A stretch of DNA of 64,000 bases, from positions 1 through 64,000 of the forward strand of contig NOWV01000283.1 of NCBI GenBank assembly GCA_003344405.1, written 5' to 3'. This DNA is from Trichoplax sp. H2. Lineage: Eukaryota > Placozoa > Uniplacotomia > Trichoplacea. The position numbers and the translations under genes are program-made. The notes below the pieces were generated by a model. That model worked only from the letters and a program-made list of their open reading frames with translations. It made no database searches and was not told the DNA's origin. This document shows positions 37,301 to 47,405 of the stretch, piece after piece. How positions within the stretch are numbered: position 1 is the stretch's first letter; the number at the start of each line of letters is the position of its first letter.

Positions 37301-39983
37301 AAATAATATGAGAAAAACATTCAGTATATCAATATCTAGAAATAAATTTCACATTTTTCCTGATTACAAATTTTTGTAATGGTATCGCAAATTATTATAA
37401 ATTACAGATGGTGTGGCTATAACAAACTCAACAACTCCATTAACAGTTATTTTAAGACCACAATCGACTAAGGTAAAATTCGATCTACGGCCAGATTTAT
37501 CTACTTAAACTAAAATATTGACATGCATGATATCGATGATATTTATTACTTGAGTAGCATTAATTGCTTTCTTTTTAAAGTTTTCCAAGTAATTTTGAAA
37601 CTTTCACATTAAATTAAAGCAGAGTAAATACCGGTACTTAATGTATGATTTATGGTAGTTTTAGCCAAATTTAATCCTGCTAGTGATATAGAATAAATAT
37701 TAACTAAAGGTTACAATCGAGGGCATGGTAACACGATCTTCTGTTACACCTATGATAACCTAACTTCTTGCTTTAAACCATATCACAGCCAAGAGCGTCT
37801 TTTCGAATCAAAACGCAAGCAGATAAAAGTAAGTTCAACAGAGATACTACAATTATGCCGCCAGTTTACAATTTTTTCTTAATCAAATTTCATCTTCCTA
37901 TTTAGCTGTTAAGCCTACTTGGTCTTCATCAATTTGTCAACAAAGTCCTTCTAAGTTTGTCGCTTCTTGTAAACATATGGCTATATTTGCATTACATGGA
38001 GTAAGGACTAAATTCTTTAATATTCTATATTTGGCATAAATACTCGTATTTGAATAATTGTTTTCTGTCTATACTATCGAATGATTACAACATCCATTTT
38101 CTTAATCTAATTTTAATTTTACTATCTTAGAATAAAAGCAATAATGGATTAGCATGGCCGGACAATGCGCAACATTTCCATATTCGTCCATTGCAGTCCT
38201 TTACTTATGTTTTGATTACCATTGGAATAGTCTTTAATTTAATAATCACTTTAATCTACATTATATTGAGGTAAGAGAATAATGTCCATTTTTGAGGAAC
38301 AAATAATTTACCTTTTTTCATTGCAAATTCCATTTTGACTATTTACACTTCATATCATTTCGTTAAAAATGCCAATTAAATAATCGACTGTGTGCAATTT
38401 CTTTCCTCCACTAGCCAATTTGCAAATCCGTCGAATTTTGCTACTCTACGCACAATTCCAATCCGACTAAACATATGGATAACGGAAATTATAACATCCA
38501 GCACATTCTTACTAACATCGCGCTTAACAGAATTGCCAATTTTTTGCTCTATTGCCGAATCATTGCTAAATTTTATGCTGCTTTCATCGATAGCATGGAT
38601 GTTGGTTCATAATTTAGCTTTGCGCAATATTGTAAATCATACCTTGCAAGGTAGAGACGCATTTTTAACTCACATACGTTATTCCTGTATTGGTTGGGGT
38701 AAGTTTGATCCAGATTTAAAGCAACAGTTAAAATCATACGTATTTCAGATATATTACTTTAACTATCTAAAGAAAATCATACGATAGGTCTAACGTTATT
38801 TGCTTCGCTATTTTTAGTTGCACCTTTCGTTGCTACAGGCGTTGGTGCAGCCATTCTTATAAGTAATGGCAGCTACCAAGATCGGCAATTGTAAGTTAAC
38901 ATAACCATTAAACTATGCATTAAATTTCATGTTCCAGCTCTAATTCTTGTCTATACTCAAATTTTCTTGTTACATGGGCAAAAATTTTCGCTTGCTGTTG
39001 ATGGTTATAATGAATTTATTGGGTTCTATAGTAGCTGTGTTATTCGATTGCAAACGGAAGTTTACGTTTTCCTAATTACTCCAATTGCTGTTGTAACATT
39101 AGTCAATTTCTACTTATATGGCTCAACGATCCAACTTTTAAGAGATACAAACAATGTTTTCTCACATCTCAGTAGTAAGGAATCGCAGTCAATCCGTCAA
39201 CTGCTTTCTGCAACATTAATCAATATGATCTTCTTAGTCTTGGCTATCATCTCGGCTGGTTTTATTTTCCAGCCTAAGCCATCGACCAATCTTCTCTTCC
39301 CGGTCTCTTTTGCTATCTTGCTGTGCTTAATTGGTCTCTTCAATTTCATGTATACCATCTGCTGGTCTCAAGAGTTTCTAGTCCATAAAGAATTATTCAA
39401 ATTATCCTATATTATAGAAACTTGTTGCAGTGCATCCAGTGGCAATTATAACGTAACAGATACTTTGGAAGTGACTAATCATACTACATCCGAGCAAGAA
39501 TTTCAAAAAGAAGAGCATGAAATGAAATCTTTAACTCCATCTAGATCGTTGACAGTATCTCTTTCCAACCATGATGGCCAAGCTAGTAATAGCATTGATC
39601 ATCCTGTCAGGCTTGTCATATCGCCTCTAAATACCGATGGAATTCGTAGTCGAAGTCCTAAGAATTCTTCAGCGGCTACTAGTAGCGTATATAGTGGTAG
39701 GCATGGTCGTCAACAGCGCCAATATCTTTCTCGCCAGTCAATTCCAATCTCACCTGATTTTAGTCCAACGGGCCCTAACTTAACCTTAGCAAGTGATTCC
39801 AAAAAATCCGAATCTTTATCTTCACTAGAAAACCAATCCATGGTATGGGATGAAGAAGTGATGAATGATAGTTATTATGTTCGTCAAGTTGATCCTGATC
39901 AATTTTCATCATCTAGTCATCATCATGAGCGTTCTTTAGCAAGTTCTATAAGTAGTCGACATAATCGAACTACGAGAAGTTAA
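31139..39983 (+). CDS. ADGRA: ADGRA2/ADGRA3 (GPR124/GPR125)-like adhesion GPCR, 20 exons, 1195 aa
   Basis: Exons: 31139-31389, 31810-31881, 33341-33412, 33603-33674, 33976-34047, 34137-34208, 34460-34629, 34753-35051, 35324-35593, 36001-36153, 36248-36342, 36461-36629, 37099-37270, 37408-37472, 37789-37828, 37906-38000, 38131-38270, 38415-38698, 38818-38890, 39032-39983. All introns are GT-AG, all phases agree, and the 3588 coding nt end at TAA. Domain order: signal peptide (1-27), cysteine-rich LRR cap, five LRRs (84-204), LRR C-cap, Ig (about 262-360), HRM (361-450), GAIN with GPS (451-713), seven membrane segments (about 730-990) and a roughly 195-aa Ser/His-rich tail. The LRR-Ig-HRM-GPS-7TM order is characteristic of ADGRA2/3, which act at the cell surface in Wnt and polarity signalling in vertebrates. 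The acceptors of exons 12, 13 and 20 are the least certain. The tail ends TTRS, not the ETTV-type PDZ ligand of vertebrate members. Confidence 0.88.
31810..34208 (+). other. ADGRA exons 2-6: five leucine-rich repeats, each a 72-nt exon
   Basis: Five exons of exactly 72 nt (31810, 33341, 33603, 33976, 34137) each encode one 24-aa LRR, all in phase 2 so each junction splits a Leu codon. The cores are DLSLNNFHEI, NLEGSFLSGI, ILRKNQFTSL, DLSGNFIRYL and NLTNNLLETL. One-repeat-per-72-nt-exon structure is a hallmark of vertebrate GPR124/125 and glycoprotein-hormone receptor genes; its presence here suggests an ancestral layout. The repeats are extracellular and likely bind a ligand or matrix. Confidence 0.9.
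32570..32960 (+). repeat. Degenerate copy of the 6.4-7.0 kb element within ADGRA intron 2
   Basis: The 1459-bp second intron contains a stretch resembling 6590-6850 in the same orientation: AGTTAATACCATTAAC, ATTTACGAAC-TAGA, TGACTAATACA-AATAG-CAGATTA, and TTACA..CAT-AAGTAAT. It is strongly diverged, and its outer limits are approximate. Confidence 0.5.
34460..35051 (+). other. ADGRA exons 7-8: LRR C-terminal cap and immunoglobulin domain
   Basis: Exon 7 (34460-34629) reads NPLTCDCRLRWL with two further cysteines, the standard LRR C-cap. Exon 8 (34753-35051) is one I-set Ig fold: Cys in ITLRCQA, Trp in MSWLF, and the DSSAAGQYIC motif with the second Cys. Exon 7 ends in phase 1 and exon 8 ends in phase 0, so the Ig is encoded by a single exon. 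Confidence 0.9.
35324..35593 (+). other. ADGRA exon 9: hormone-receptor motif (HRM) domain
   Basis: This 90-codon phase 0 exon shows the HRM pattern: a Cys, then GTFNWPQTMGQ, LPCPKGA, RRSCTKYGAWN and a final Cys (DSDCQ). The stretch LTQQLFLLSR at the end leads into the GAIN region. Confidence 0.88.
36001..38000 (+). other. ADGRA exons 10-16: GAIN region and GPS motif
   Basis: Seven exons encode residues about 451-713. Recognisable GAIN strands are GIYLPKTFL, LQVLILRNTNLF, GSVLIARIDGVAITN and LTVILRP. The 40-nt exon 15 (37789-37828) was placed because it alone links exon 14 (phase 0) to the GPS exon (phase 1). Exon 16 holds the GPS remnant: W-S-S-S-I-C, then C-K-H-M-A-I-F-A-L. The usual CVFW half is missing and the cleavage tripeptide H-L-[ST] is H-M-A, so self-cleavage is unlikely. 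Exon 11 and 12 boundaries are supported mainly by phase. Confidence 0.72.
38131..39983 (+). other. ADGRA exons 17-20: seven-transmembrane region and cytoplasmic tail
   Basis: TM1 is in exon 17 (FTYVLITIGIVFNLIITLIY). TM2 and TM3 are in exon 18, with the conserved TM3 Cys in PIFCSIAESLLNFMLL. TM4 is in exon 19 after the exon 18 end YSCIGWG. TM5-TM7 and the tail are in exon 20 (VYVFLITPIAVVTLVNFYLY and following). The acceptor at 39031 was chosen because it restores the frame and puts a Cys (FSCVIRL) in loop 2; an earlier acceptor near 38937 leads to a stop. The tail is rich in Ser, His and Arg. Confidence 0.82.
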
Positions 39984-42410
39984 TCAAAAACTTAGCAGCT
40001 AGTCTGCGAAATTAGGCAAGTCTGCATTTTGGCAGAAACTTTGTTTGCTCGAATGCAAAGCAATTGCAAAAAATTGACTTAAGTGCTGTTCGTTCCCGAC
40101 ATCGACATTGAAAGGATCTTATTGTTTTATTGGATAGTTTCGAAGTATTTTTGAAAAGTATAAATCAAACTTGATAACCATTAACTTATGTATTATTACA
40201 GATTTCTTTTAAATTAGAATTATTTGACGCAGACAAATTTACTATATACGAATAAGTATCTTAATTTGGTAGCGGAGGTCTGCTACATTTCTCTTCAAGA
40301 ATATTTATGATTGTACACATAATTCAGTTGGTACAGGGCTCTTGCTTGAAGGAAAACAGCTAACAAGTTGTTATCGAATAAATGCAAAATCTAACCGTCA
40401 TGTATATATCTATCGTAAAATAATATTAAGTATAAATGCGCTTAAATAATATATTTTCGAAAGGGATTATTAAACACAATCTGAACGAAAAGTTTTTCTT
40501 AAGTTAATATTATAATCAGCTTACACGGCTATAAAATTATTCAAATTTCTTTTATAGATTTAGCTTTTCACATACAAAACACCTTGAAATACTCCTATTT
40601 CTTTTCTTGATTTTATGAATTGCATTATTGCAACTACCTTCACTTCATCAATTACTTTATTGCTACTATCTTGATTTTATTAATTACATTACCACTATTT
40701 TACTAAACATTATGTCTGTGTATATTATATAAGGCAATAATTTACATTCTTCTATTTTAAATTGAATATGCTCGTCATGACCAGCCTCTTTATTATTGCT
40801 AGAAAGTATTTTCTTACGCTACTTACAAAGTCGTTTGTATTAAATGATTACTAGCAACGTAGCAATAAAGTTAAAGACCTGCAATGAATATGGTAAATGC
40901 TAATTCAAGTGCAATAAAATAAGTAAACAATTTATAATTATATGGCCATGTCACAATACAAATACACCGTGAATGATACAGTATAAATTTAGTATTTGCG
41001 CCCTGGTAGATCTTCATACCAATTGTTGATTCTATATGATTTATGCTTACGTACATGAATCAGTTGGAGTTCTATAGTTGGATAAAGTTAGGTTACTCGA
41101 TGTGTTCCGTTATAATTCGGTCTCGATAATCTAAAGTGACTACTTGCTTATGTTAAAAATTGAGTTATTGAGAACTAATTCGTTGTTAATCGATTTTATA
41201 GTTTTAGACGAGTAGTAGCAATGCCGATTGGTTGTTATTGTTGGAATAAAGTAACATAGCTCAAGCTTGCGAAATTTGTCTGTGAGACTGTAATTTAAAA
41301 AGAGTAAAATACTTTACTGTATTCTTTATCACGAGAATAGTCAGTGATAGGCCAATAAAAGTTGAATTAGCTCATCTAGAGTATTCCTTCGATAAATAGG
41401 AAAGGCTATTGCCGTATTAGTACTATATATTGTGATATTGTGGGAAAATATTACTAGTTTAGACAGTTTTGCACTGAGGATAGATGGTCGTTATTAGTTT
41501 AGTAGACGAGTTGTTTTCTGTAGTAAAGTGGCAGTTTAACTATTTCTAGGCTGGCATAATTTATACTAGCAGGCAATACTCCTCGCTGGCAATAGTTTAA
41601 CTTTTATCCTACATACAAGATCAACATGTATAATCTGTCTCACTATTTTAGCTATTTTAGCTCAATTCAGGATCACTCATCCAATCGATCACTAACCACC
41701 TTTAAAAATTTATAAGTAATCCCTTGTCGTTATTCATACATCGATGCACAGAACATACTTCTATCACTTTTGGAATGAACTAATTTTATTTTTGAGTCGG
41801 CAAGCTTTAATTTATTATTCTGATATAAATACAATTGCCAAGGCTATTACTTCGGCAAAGCTTGAAAATTTATTGATTAGGGGTTAAATAGATCACCTTG
41901 ACCTTCACACTGTTGCAGCGTAGATTGTCCACATTTTACAGCGAGGCAGCAAGGACAAGTTTAAACAGAGTAGGAAAGCTATAGCCAACTCTAAGCAAAA
42001 AAATAACGTTGGAGAAGATGACATAAGCAATCTTGGTATCAACTCTCTTAAGTTTGCTCTACATCTCGACAATCAATCATCAAATTTCTTCCGATTCTAA
42101 TTTTGCCTACCATCTGGCTTGAGTCATTCAGTAGAAGACTTTTCCACGAATAAATCATCACTCGATTTTACAGTTCAAATCAATCTACTTAAAATAACAT
42201 TACTCTTCTATTCATGTCCGACACTGTAAGCTGCTGGTCGTCTTCGCAATTATAGTTTTTCTAGTCACATCAATTTTGTACCATAATTGGTTGACTGGCT
42301 AATAGTAGCGATCAACCTTTTCTAAGAAAGTAAATTAACACCCATTTAGTGTCGCTGCAATATTCTTAGAAGTCTAACTCTATCCAATAAAGCTATCAAT
42401 CTAATCCAAG
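39984..42410. other. 3' flank of ADGRA gene and intergenic DNA
   Basis: A canonical AATAAA at 40377-40382, 394 nt after the stop, is a candidate polyadenylation signal. A short tandem repeat lies at 40606-40701. No further gene was recognised before the TPR gene at 42411. Confidence 0.45.
40606..40701. repeat. Short tandem repeat, three units of about 32 bp
   Basis: The units start CTTGATTTTATGAATTGCAT, CTTCACTTCATCAATTACTT and CTTGATTTTATTAATTACAT. They are imperfect, AT-rich and non-coding. Confidence 0.7.
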
Positions 42411-45400
42411 ATGGGGAGCAGCAACACAAGTATGAAAACAAAAGATAATATCTCTGAGAAAGGAAAACGCATCATGGATGAAGTTGAATCGATTCGTAAA
42501 GCAAGTTTACACGAATTTCACCTTGGATATTATCAGAAAGCATTGGATAACTATAACAAGGCGTTGAAATTAATTCAAGATCTCCAAGATCAAGATCGGA
42601 TACAGGCTCAACTACAATGCGATGTCAAATTAGATATTTCTCTAGTTTACTTTCATCAAAAGCAATTTCAAAAAGCGCGAGAATGGATACAACAATCTCT
42701 TCAGCTAGGCAAAAAATTGAAAGACCAACTTCGAATTGCTCAAAGTCTAGATAACCGTGCTCATGTTAACATCCAAGAAGAACGCAATGATGAAGCTAGA
42801 GATGATTTGAAACAGTCGTTAAAGATAGAGAAGACCTGGACCCCCGCGAAAAATAATAACAAAAAGATAATAAAAGGAAATAAAAAATGAAACACTAAAA
42901 ATCGGATATATACGCCGCGCGAGCGCAAAGATATTTTTTTTCGCGGGGGTCCAGGTCTTCTCTATCTCGTTAAAGATTAAATTGAAGATTCTCGGAGGGA
43001 ATCATTTAGACATTGCCGTAACTTATCACCATCAAGGAGATCTGTTATGCAGCGTCGACAAGAATCAGGATGGAATGAGGATGTATGAAAAAGCTTTGCA
43101 GATATTGCTCAATGCTTCAGAAAGTAAGACTTTAGCACTGGCTGAATTATATCAAGATATAGCCATTGCTTNNNNNNNNNNNNNNNNNNNNTCTAGTTTA
43201 CTTTCATCAAAAGCAATTTCAAAAAGCGCGAGAATGGATACAACAATCTCTTCAGCTAGGCAAAAAATTGAAAGACCAACTTCGAATTGCTCAAAGTCTA
43301 GATAACCGTGCTCATGTTAACATCCAAGAAGAACGTAATAATGAAGCTAGAGATGATTTGAAACAGTCGTTAAAGATTAAATTGAAGATTCTCGGAGGGA
43401 ATCATTTAGACATTGCCGTAACTTATCACCGTCAAGGAGATCTGTTATGCAGCGTCGACAAGAATCAGGATGGAATGAGGATGTATGAAAAAGCTTTGCA
43501 GATATTGCTCAATGCTTCAGAAAGTAAGACTTTAGCACTGGCTGAATTATATCAAGATATAGCCATTGCTTATACCATTACTGAGGAAGAAAAAAATTAT
43601 AATAAAGCCCTGGATTTACTCTCGAAGAGTTTAACTATTCGATCCGATCTTTTAGGCGATCATAATGTTTTAGTAGCGGATTCGTACGATAACATGGGAT
43701 GGGTCAATAGTGAGCGAGGCAATCATGATCAAGCTATCCCAATGTATCAAAAGTGTCTCGAAATTAAATTAGCCATTTTAGGAAATACACACTCAGATAT
43801 TGTCGATCTATATGATGCTATTGGCTATTCTTACCGCCGAAATTCGCAATACCAAGAAGCGTTGCAAGTGTATGAAAAATGTCTACATCTACAACAAGAA
43901 TTACCTGCGGGCGATAATGCCGTGATAGTCGATACTTACCGAAATTTAGCATCTGTTTACAACACATTAAACAATTGGGAAGAAGGGATATCAGTATTAC
44001 AAAAATGTCTTCACCATCAGCAAAAATCATTCGGTAAAAATACTGACAAAGCTGCTAAAATATACAACGATATCGCCAATAGCTATTGTCATCAGAATAA
44101 GTTTGATGAAGCTGCATCCATGTTCCAGGAAAGCTTAGATATTAATTTGAAAATTCACGGAAAAAAAAGCCTAGCAGTAGCTAATAGCTATAAACATATT
44201 GGAAGTGCCTATTTACTTCAACACAAGTTTAATGAAGCTCTAAGCATGTATCAGGAATCTTTAACCATCCAACAACAACTATCTGGTAGTAAAGATGATG
44301 ATGAGGATGAAAAAATGTTAGACATGGCTGATACATACCAAAACATAGGACATGTCTATTATCATCAAGAAAAGTTACGAGATGCTTTATCAATGTATCG
44401 AAAGTGCTTGGATATCCAGTTACAAAAGCTAGATTCTGAAGATTCAGCCATTGCAAGCTCTTATGAATATATTGGAAAAGTTTATTTTGATCTACAGAAA
44501 TATGATGATGCTGCTATGATGTATCAGAATTGTCTAAAAATCCATAAGGAAGTATTTGGCGAGGAGAGCTCGAAAGTTGCAGAATCTTACCGTCAAATTG
44601 GTCTTATCAACTGCAAGCAAGAGAAATACAACGATGCCATTGCAAAGATACAAAATGCTCTCGATATCTTGCGAAAAGATTCAAAAGAAGAGAATTTACA
44701 AATAGCAGAATGTTACGCTAGTCTTGGCCTTGTCCATAATAAGCTTTTGCAATGTAAACAGGCTTTCGAATATTATCAGAAATGCTTCACTATTCGACAA
44801 GAACTGCTGGATGGAAATGATTTAAGTTTAGCTGAGTCTTATAGTGATATTGCTTTTACTCACGGCAAGCTACTTGAATATGATCAAGCAATAGAGATGT
44901 ATCAAAAGTGCTTAACTATTCTTACAGAAGGAAAGGCTAGCAAATCAAGTATTGCTGAAACTTATTTTAACATAGAAGATATTCATAAACAACAAGATAA
45001 TACGAATCAAGCTATGGCTATGCATCAAAAAGGAGTCGATTCTAAGCTCCAAGCTGAAGGAGAGCAGAATTCGGATAGAGCTGAGAGTTATTACTATCAG
45101 GCAGACTTGTATCGAGACCAAGAAAAGTATAAAGATGCTCTATCCTTGTACCAGAAAGCTCTGGATATTTTACTCTCGTCAGTGCATAAAAATGGCGACG
45201 TTGCAGCGTGCTATAGTCAAATAGGCATCGTCTTTAAACGACAAAAAAAATATGCAAAGGCCCTTGTAAAATTCAAGGAATGTTTCGATATATTGTCCAA
45301 GGAAAGCGAAAAAGACAACAATACTATACCTGCTACGTATCTAAATATAGCCCATACTTATTGGGAGCAGAAAAAATATGAACAAGCAATCGAAACGTTT

Positions 45401-45862
45401 CAAAATTTTATTAATCTTCAACAGCAGATGCATGAAGACAATTTGATGAGTGAAAATGTCATCGATTCTTATAGCAACATTGGAGATTGCTATCATGAAT
45501 TATCCAAGAATGAACAAGCATTGCCAGCATTTGAAAAATGCTTAGAATTACAGCTGAAAAAATTGGATGCCAAGGATATTAAAATTGCCTACACCTACAC
45601 CAATATTGCAGTTTGCTACGAATTTCTGGAGAAGATTGAAGAGGCCATCCAATTTCTTCAAAAATCGGCCGATGTCAAAGGTGCTACGCTAGGAAAGAAC
45701 CATCCTTCTATTGCTGATGATTATGATGAAATAGGTTGTCTCTATACGCATATCAATAAGCCAAAAGAGGCTGCTATAAAGCATTTTTATGCCGCAACCA
45801 TTCGCAATCCTTCAAATCCGAAAATCAAATCTAAACCAAAGCGTAAATTTGGCAAAGGTTAG
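42411..45862 (+). CDS. TPR gene 3: kinesin-light-chain-type TPR protein, interrupted in this assembly by a gap, a duplicated 380-nt stretch and a transposon
   Basis: Sequence 42411-42640 followed directly by 43192-45862 gives one uninterrupted frame of 2901 nt (966 aa). The stretch in between is a second copy of 43192-43571 carrying an insertion, plus 20 Ns. The protein starts MGSSNTSMKTKD, has the shared N-terminal module (about 25-108, ending KDQLRIAQSLDN) and then about 20 units of roughly 42 aa, several with 1-7 residue length changes. It ends in a lysine-rich tail (KPKRKFGKG). Spacers are more varied than in TPR genes 1, 2 and 4, suggesting older or less homogenised repeats. As assembled, the copy holding the transposon stops at 42888-42890 after 159 codons. 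TPR gene 5 is its closest relative here, sharing N-terminal sequence and an insertion in unit 3. Confidence 0.85.
42641..43171 (+). repeat. Alternative-allele copy of 43192-43571, carrying a transposon
   Basis: Apart from a 151-nt insertion (143-bp element plus 8-bp duplication), this stretch equals 43192-43571 in length (380 nt) and differs at only 3 positions (C/T, G/A and A/G). It ends and the second copy begins exactly at the N run. This is the pattern of two haplotype contigs laid end to end rather than a true tandem duplication. Confidence 0.85.
42824..42966. mobile_element. 143-bp MITE-like element with 30-bp perfect terminal inverted repeats and 8-bp target duplication
   Basis: Both ends read GATAGAGAAGACCTGGACCC then CCGCGAAAAA (30 bp, perfect, on opposite strands). 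TCGTTAAA flanks it at 42816-42823 and 42967-42974. The uninterrupted copy downstream has a single TCGTTAAA followed by GATTAAATT, giving a direct empty site. The interior is AT-rich with a GCGCGAGCGC patch and no protein. The ends are much richer in GC than the host gene. An 8-bp duplication is compatible with hAT, P or Merlin families, but the ends do not match the usual hAT start, so the family is open. It truncates the TPR frame 67 nt after insertion. Confidence 0.9.
43172..43191. other. Assembly gap (20 N)
   Basis: The run of exactly 20 N lies between two copies of the same 380-nt sequence. It is a scaffold join of arbitrary size, not a measured gap. Confidence 0.98.
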
Positions 45863-46976
45863 TCTAGAAAATCCCTAAAATTTTATTGTTTTTCAGATGA
45901 CAGTCTTAAGCCATTCCATAAGAGTAACTATTTTAGGATAGCTATTGAAGATGATAATAACAAGTCATAAGTCAATTTTGCGTTCGTATTTTACCGGTCA
46001 TTTGAACTTATTGATCATTCAGTGTTGCTAACGAAAGCTCGTCAATATCAAATAAGTGGAGGTATATATTTTTAGCTAGTAGATACTCTTATGCTAACTA
46101 GAACTATTTATTCTCTTGGAAATACTCCTTTATAGGTAGTGAAAAAAAAACAATCAAATTATAAGAAATTGTTGGCTGATTAGAGTCCGATGATACTTGA
46201 AATTCGAAAAAGACCTAAGGGGAAATATTTAATCTATTCTTTAGCTCAAATAAATCGATACCAATGATTTATTAGGAAACTTGGGCATAGTTTAGTTTAT
46301 CTTAGAATATTTAGAGATCATCCCATTACAGAAATTTTAGGATGAATAGAGTCCGATGACTGAAATTATAAAAGACTTAATGGGAAATATTAGAATTATT
46401 CATTAGTTCCAATAAATCGATACCAATGATTTGTTAGAAGCTTGGATATAATTTAGGTTGTCGTGGAATAGTTGCATTTTATTCTTTCACCACAGATTTC
46501 TACGTAGTTTATTCCAGCTGGATGGCATTTTAGTTTAAGAATGTCGTCAAGAGTAGAAAAAGAATGAATATAGAAATTTGTGCTTTGTACTAGAGACAAA
46601 TAATGAATAGGACATCGTCTAGATACAAATTAAAACATTGGAATTATAAACTCTGGCCATGATTAAAATTCCTTATCCTGATGTAATGCTAATTTTAACT
46701 CATACTGCTTTTAATTCATTCAACTCGTATAATGTCAAATACAAGAGCTGATATACAAAATTTCATGATAAATTGTTGCATATGTATTATATGATGAAAG
46801 ACACTTAATGATAAAGGTTACGATAATTTTTAAATTCTTCTTCAAGATTTTGTATTGTAATGTTGCGGCTTTAAAAAATAAATGAATAATTTGATTACGG
46901 TAGATTTTACTCAGTATCTTAGTATATTGTGAAGCCGACTACTTTATTCGGGTTAGAATTATGGAATATCTACTAA
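45863..46976. other. Intergenic DNA between TPR gene 3 and a TPR fragment
   Basis: Holds a tandem duplication (46175-46470) and a dispersed repeat fragment at about 46865-46990 also seen near 26.6 kb. No TPR-coding similarity was seen here, so if the downstream fragment once had a full 5' part, it has been lost. Confidence 0.45.
46175..46470. repeat. Tandem duplication, two copies with a 166-bp period
   Basis: AGAGTCCGATGA at 46182 recurs at 46348. Both copies continue with AAAGACCTAAGGGGAAATAT or AAAGACTTAATGGGAAATAT and then AATAAATCGATACCAATGAT. The copies are similar enough to be fairly recent. Non-coding. Confidence 0.82.
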
Positions 46977-47405
46977 CTTAATTTTGTTAAGAATCATACC
47001 ATATATGAGCATCAAAGTGACCTTGGACAATGCTATAATAAATTATCCAAGCGTGATCAAGCATTGAAAGCAGTTGGGAAATGTTTAGAAATGCGAATAA
47101 GTGTCCTAGCGCTAAATGATATCCTAATAGCTTATGCATACTTTCATGCTGCTGTTTGTTGCGAACATTTAGGAAAGCTTGAAGATGCTATAACCTTTCA
47201 TCAAAGATCGATCAAAATTACATCAAAAGCACTTGGAGAGAGGCATCCTTCTATTGCCGAAAAATATGAAGATATTGGATGTATTCTAGCTCGATTAAAT
47301 AGAAAAGGCAAAGCTACTGCTATGTATTCATATGCTGTAAAGCTTCGTAGTGATCCTTATCGTGAAATCATAGTTGATCGAAAGCGTAAAGTTGATGACG
47401 ATTAG
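46977..47405 (+). pseudogene. 3' fragment of a TPR gene 3 paralogue
   Basis: The open frame runs from just after a TAA at 46974-46976 to TAG at 47403-47405. From 47022 on it aligns with the last units of TPR gene 3: LGQCYNKLSKRDQAL against IGDCYHELSKNEQAL, then EHLGKLEDAITFHQRS and ALGERHPSIAEKYEDIGC against TLGKNHPSIADDYDEIGC, ending in a basic tail. There is no ATG before the homologous part and nothing TPR-like upstream. The frame itself is intact for about 125 codons, so it may be a recent remnant, or a 3' exon of a gene whose other exons were not found. Confidence 0.7.

Noticed and set aside
38901-39031. Earlier acceptor near 38937 for ADGRA exon 20
   Set aside because: It puts the exon in a frame that stops at once, whereas the acceptor at 39031 keeps the frame and yields the loop 2 Cys.
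42411-42890. A separate 159-aa TPR gene
   Set aside because: Its last 22 codons are transposon sequence; it is the disrupted allele of TPR gene 3.
43166-45862. A separate 898-aa TPR gene starting next to the N run
   Set aside because: Its first codons read through the gap. The true N-terminus is 42411-42640, which joins in frame at 43192.
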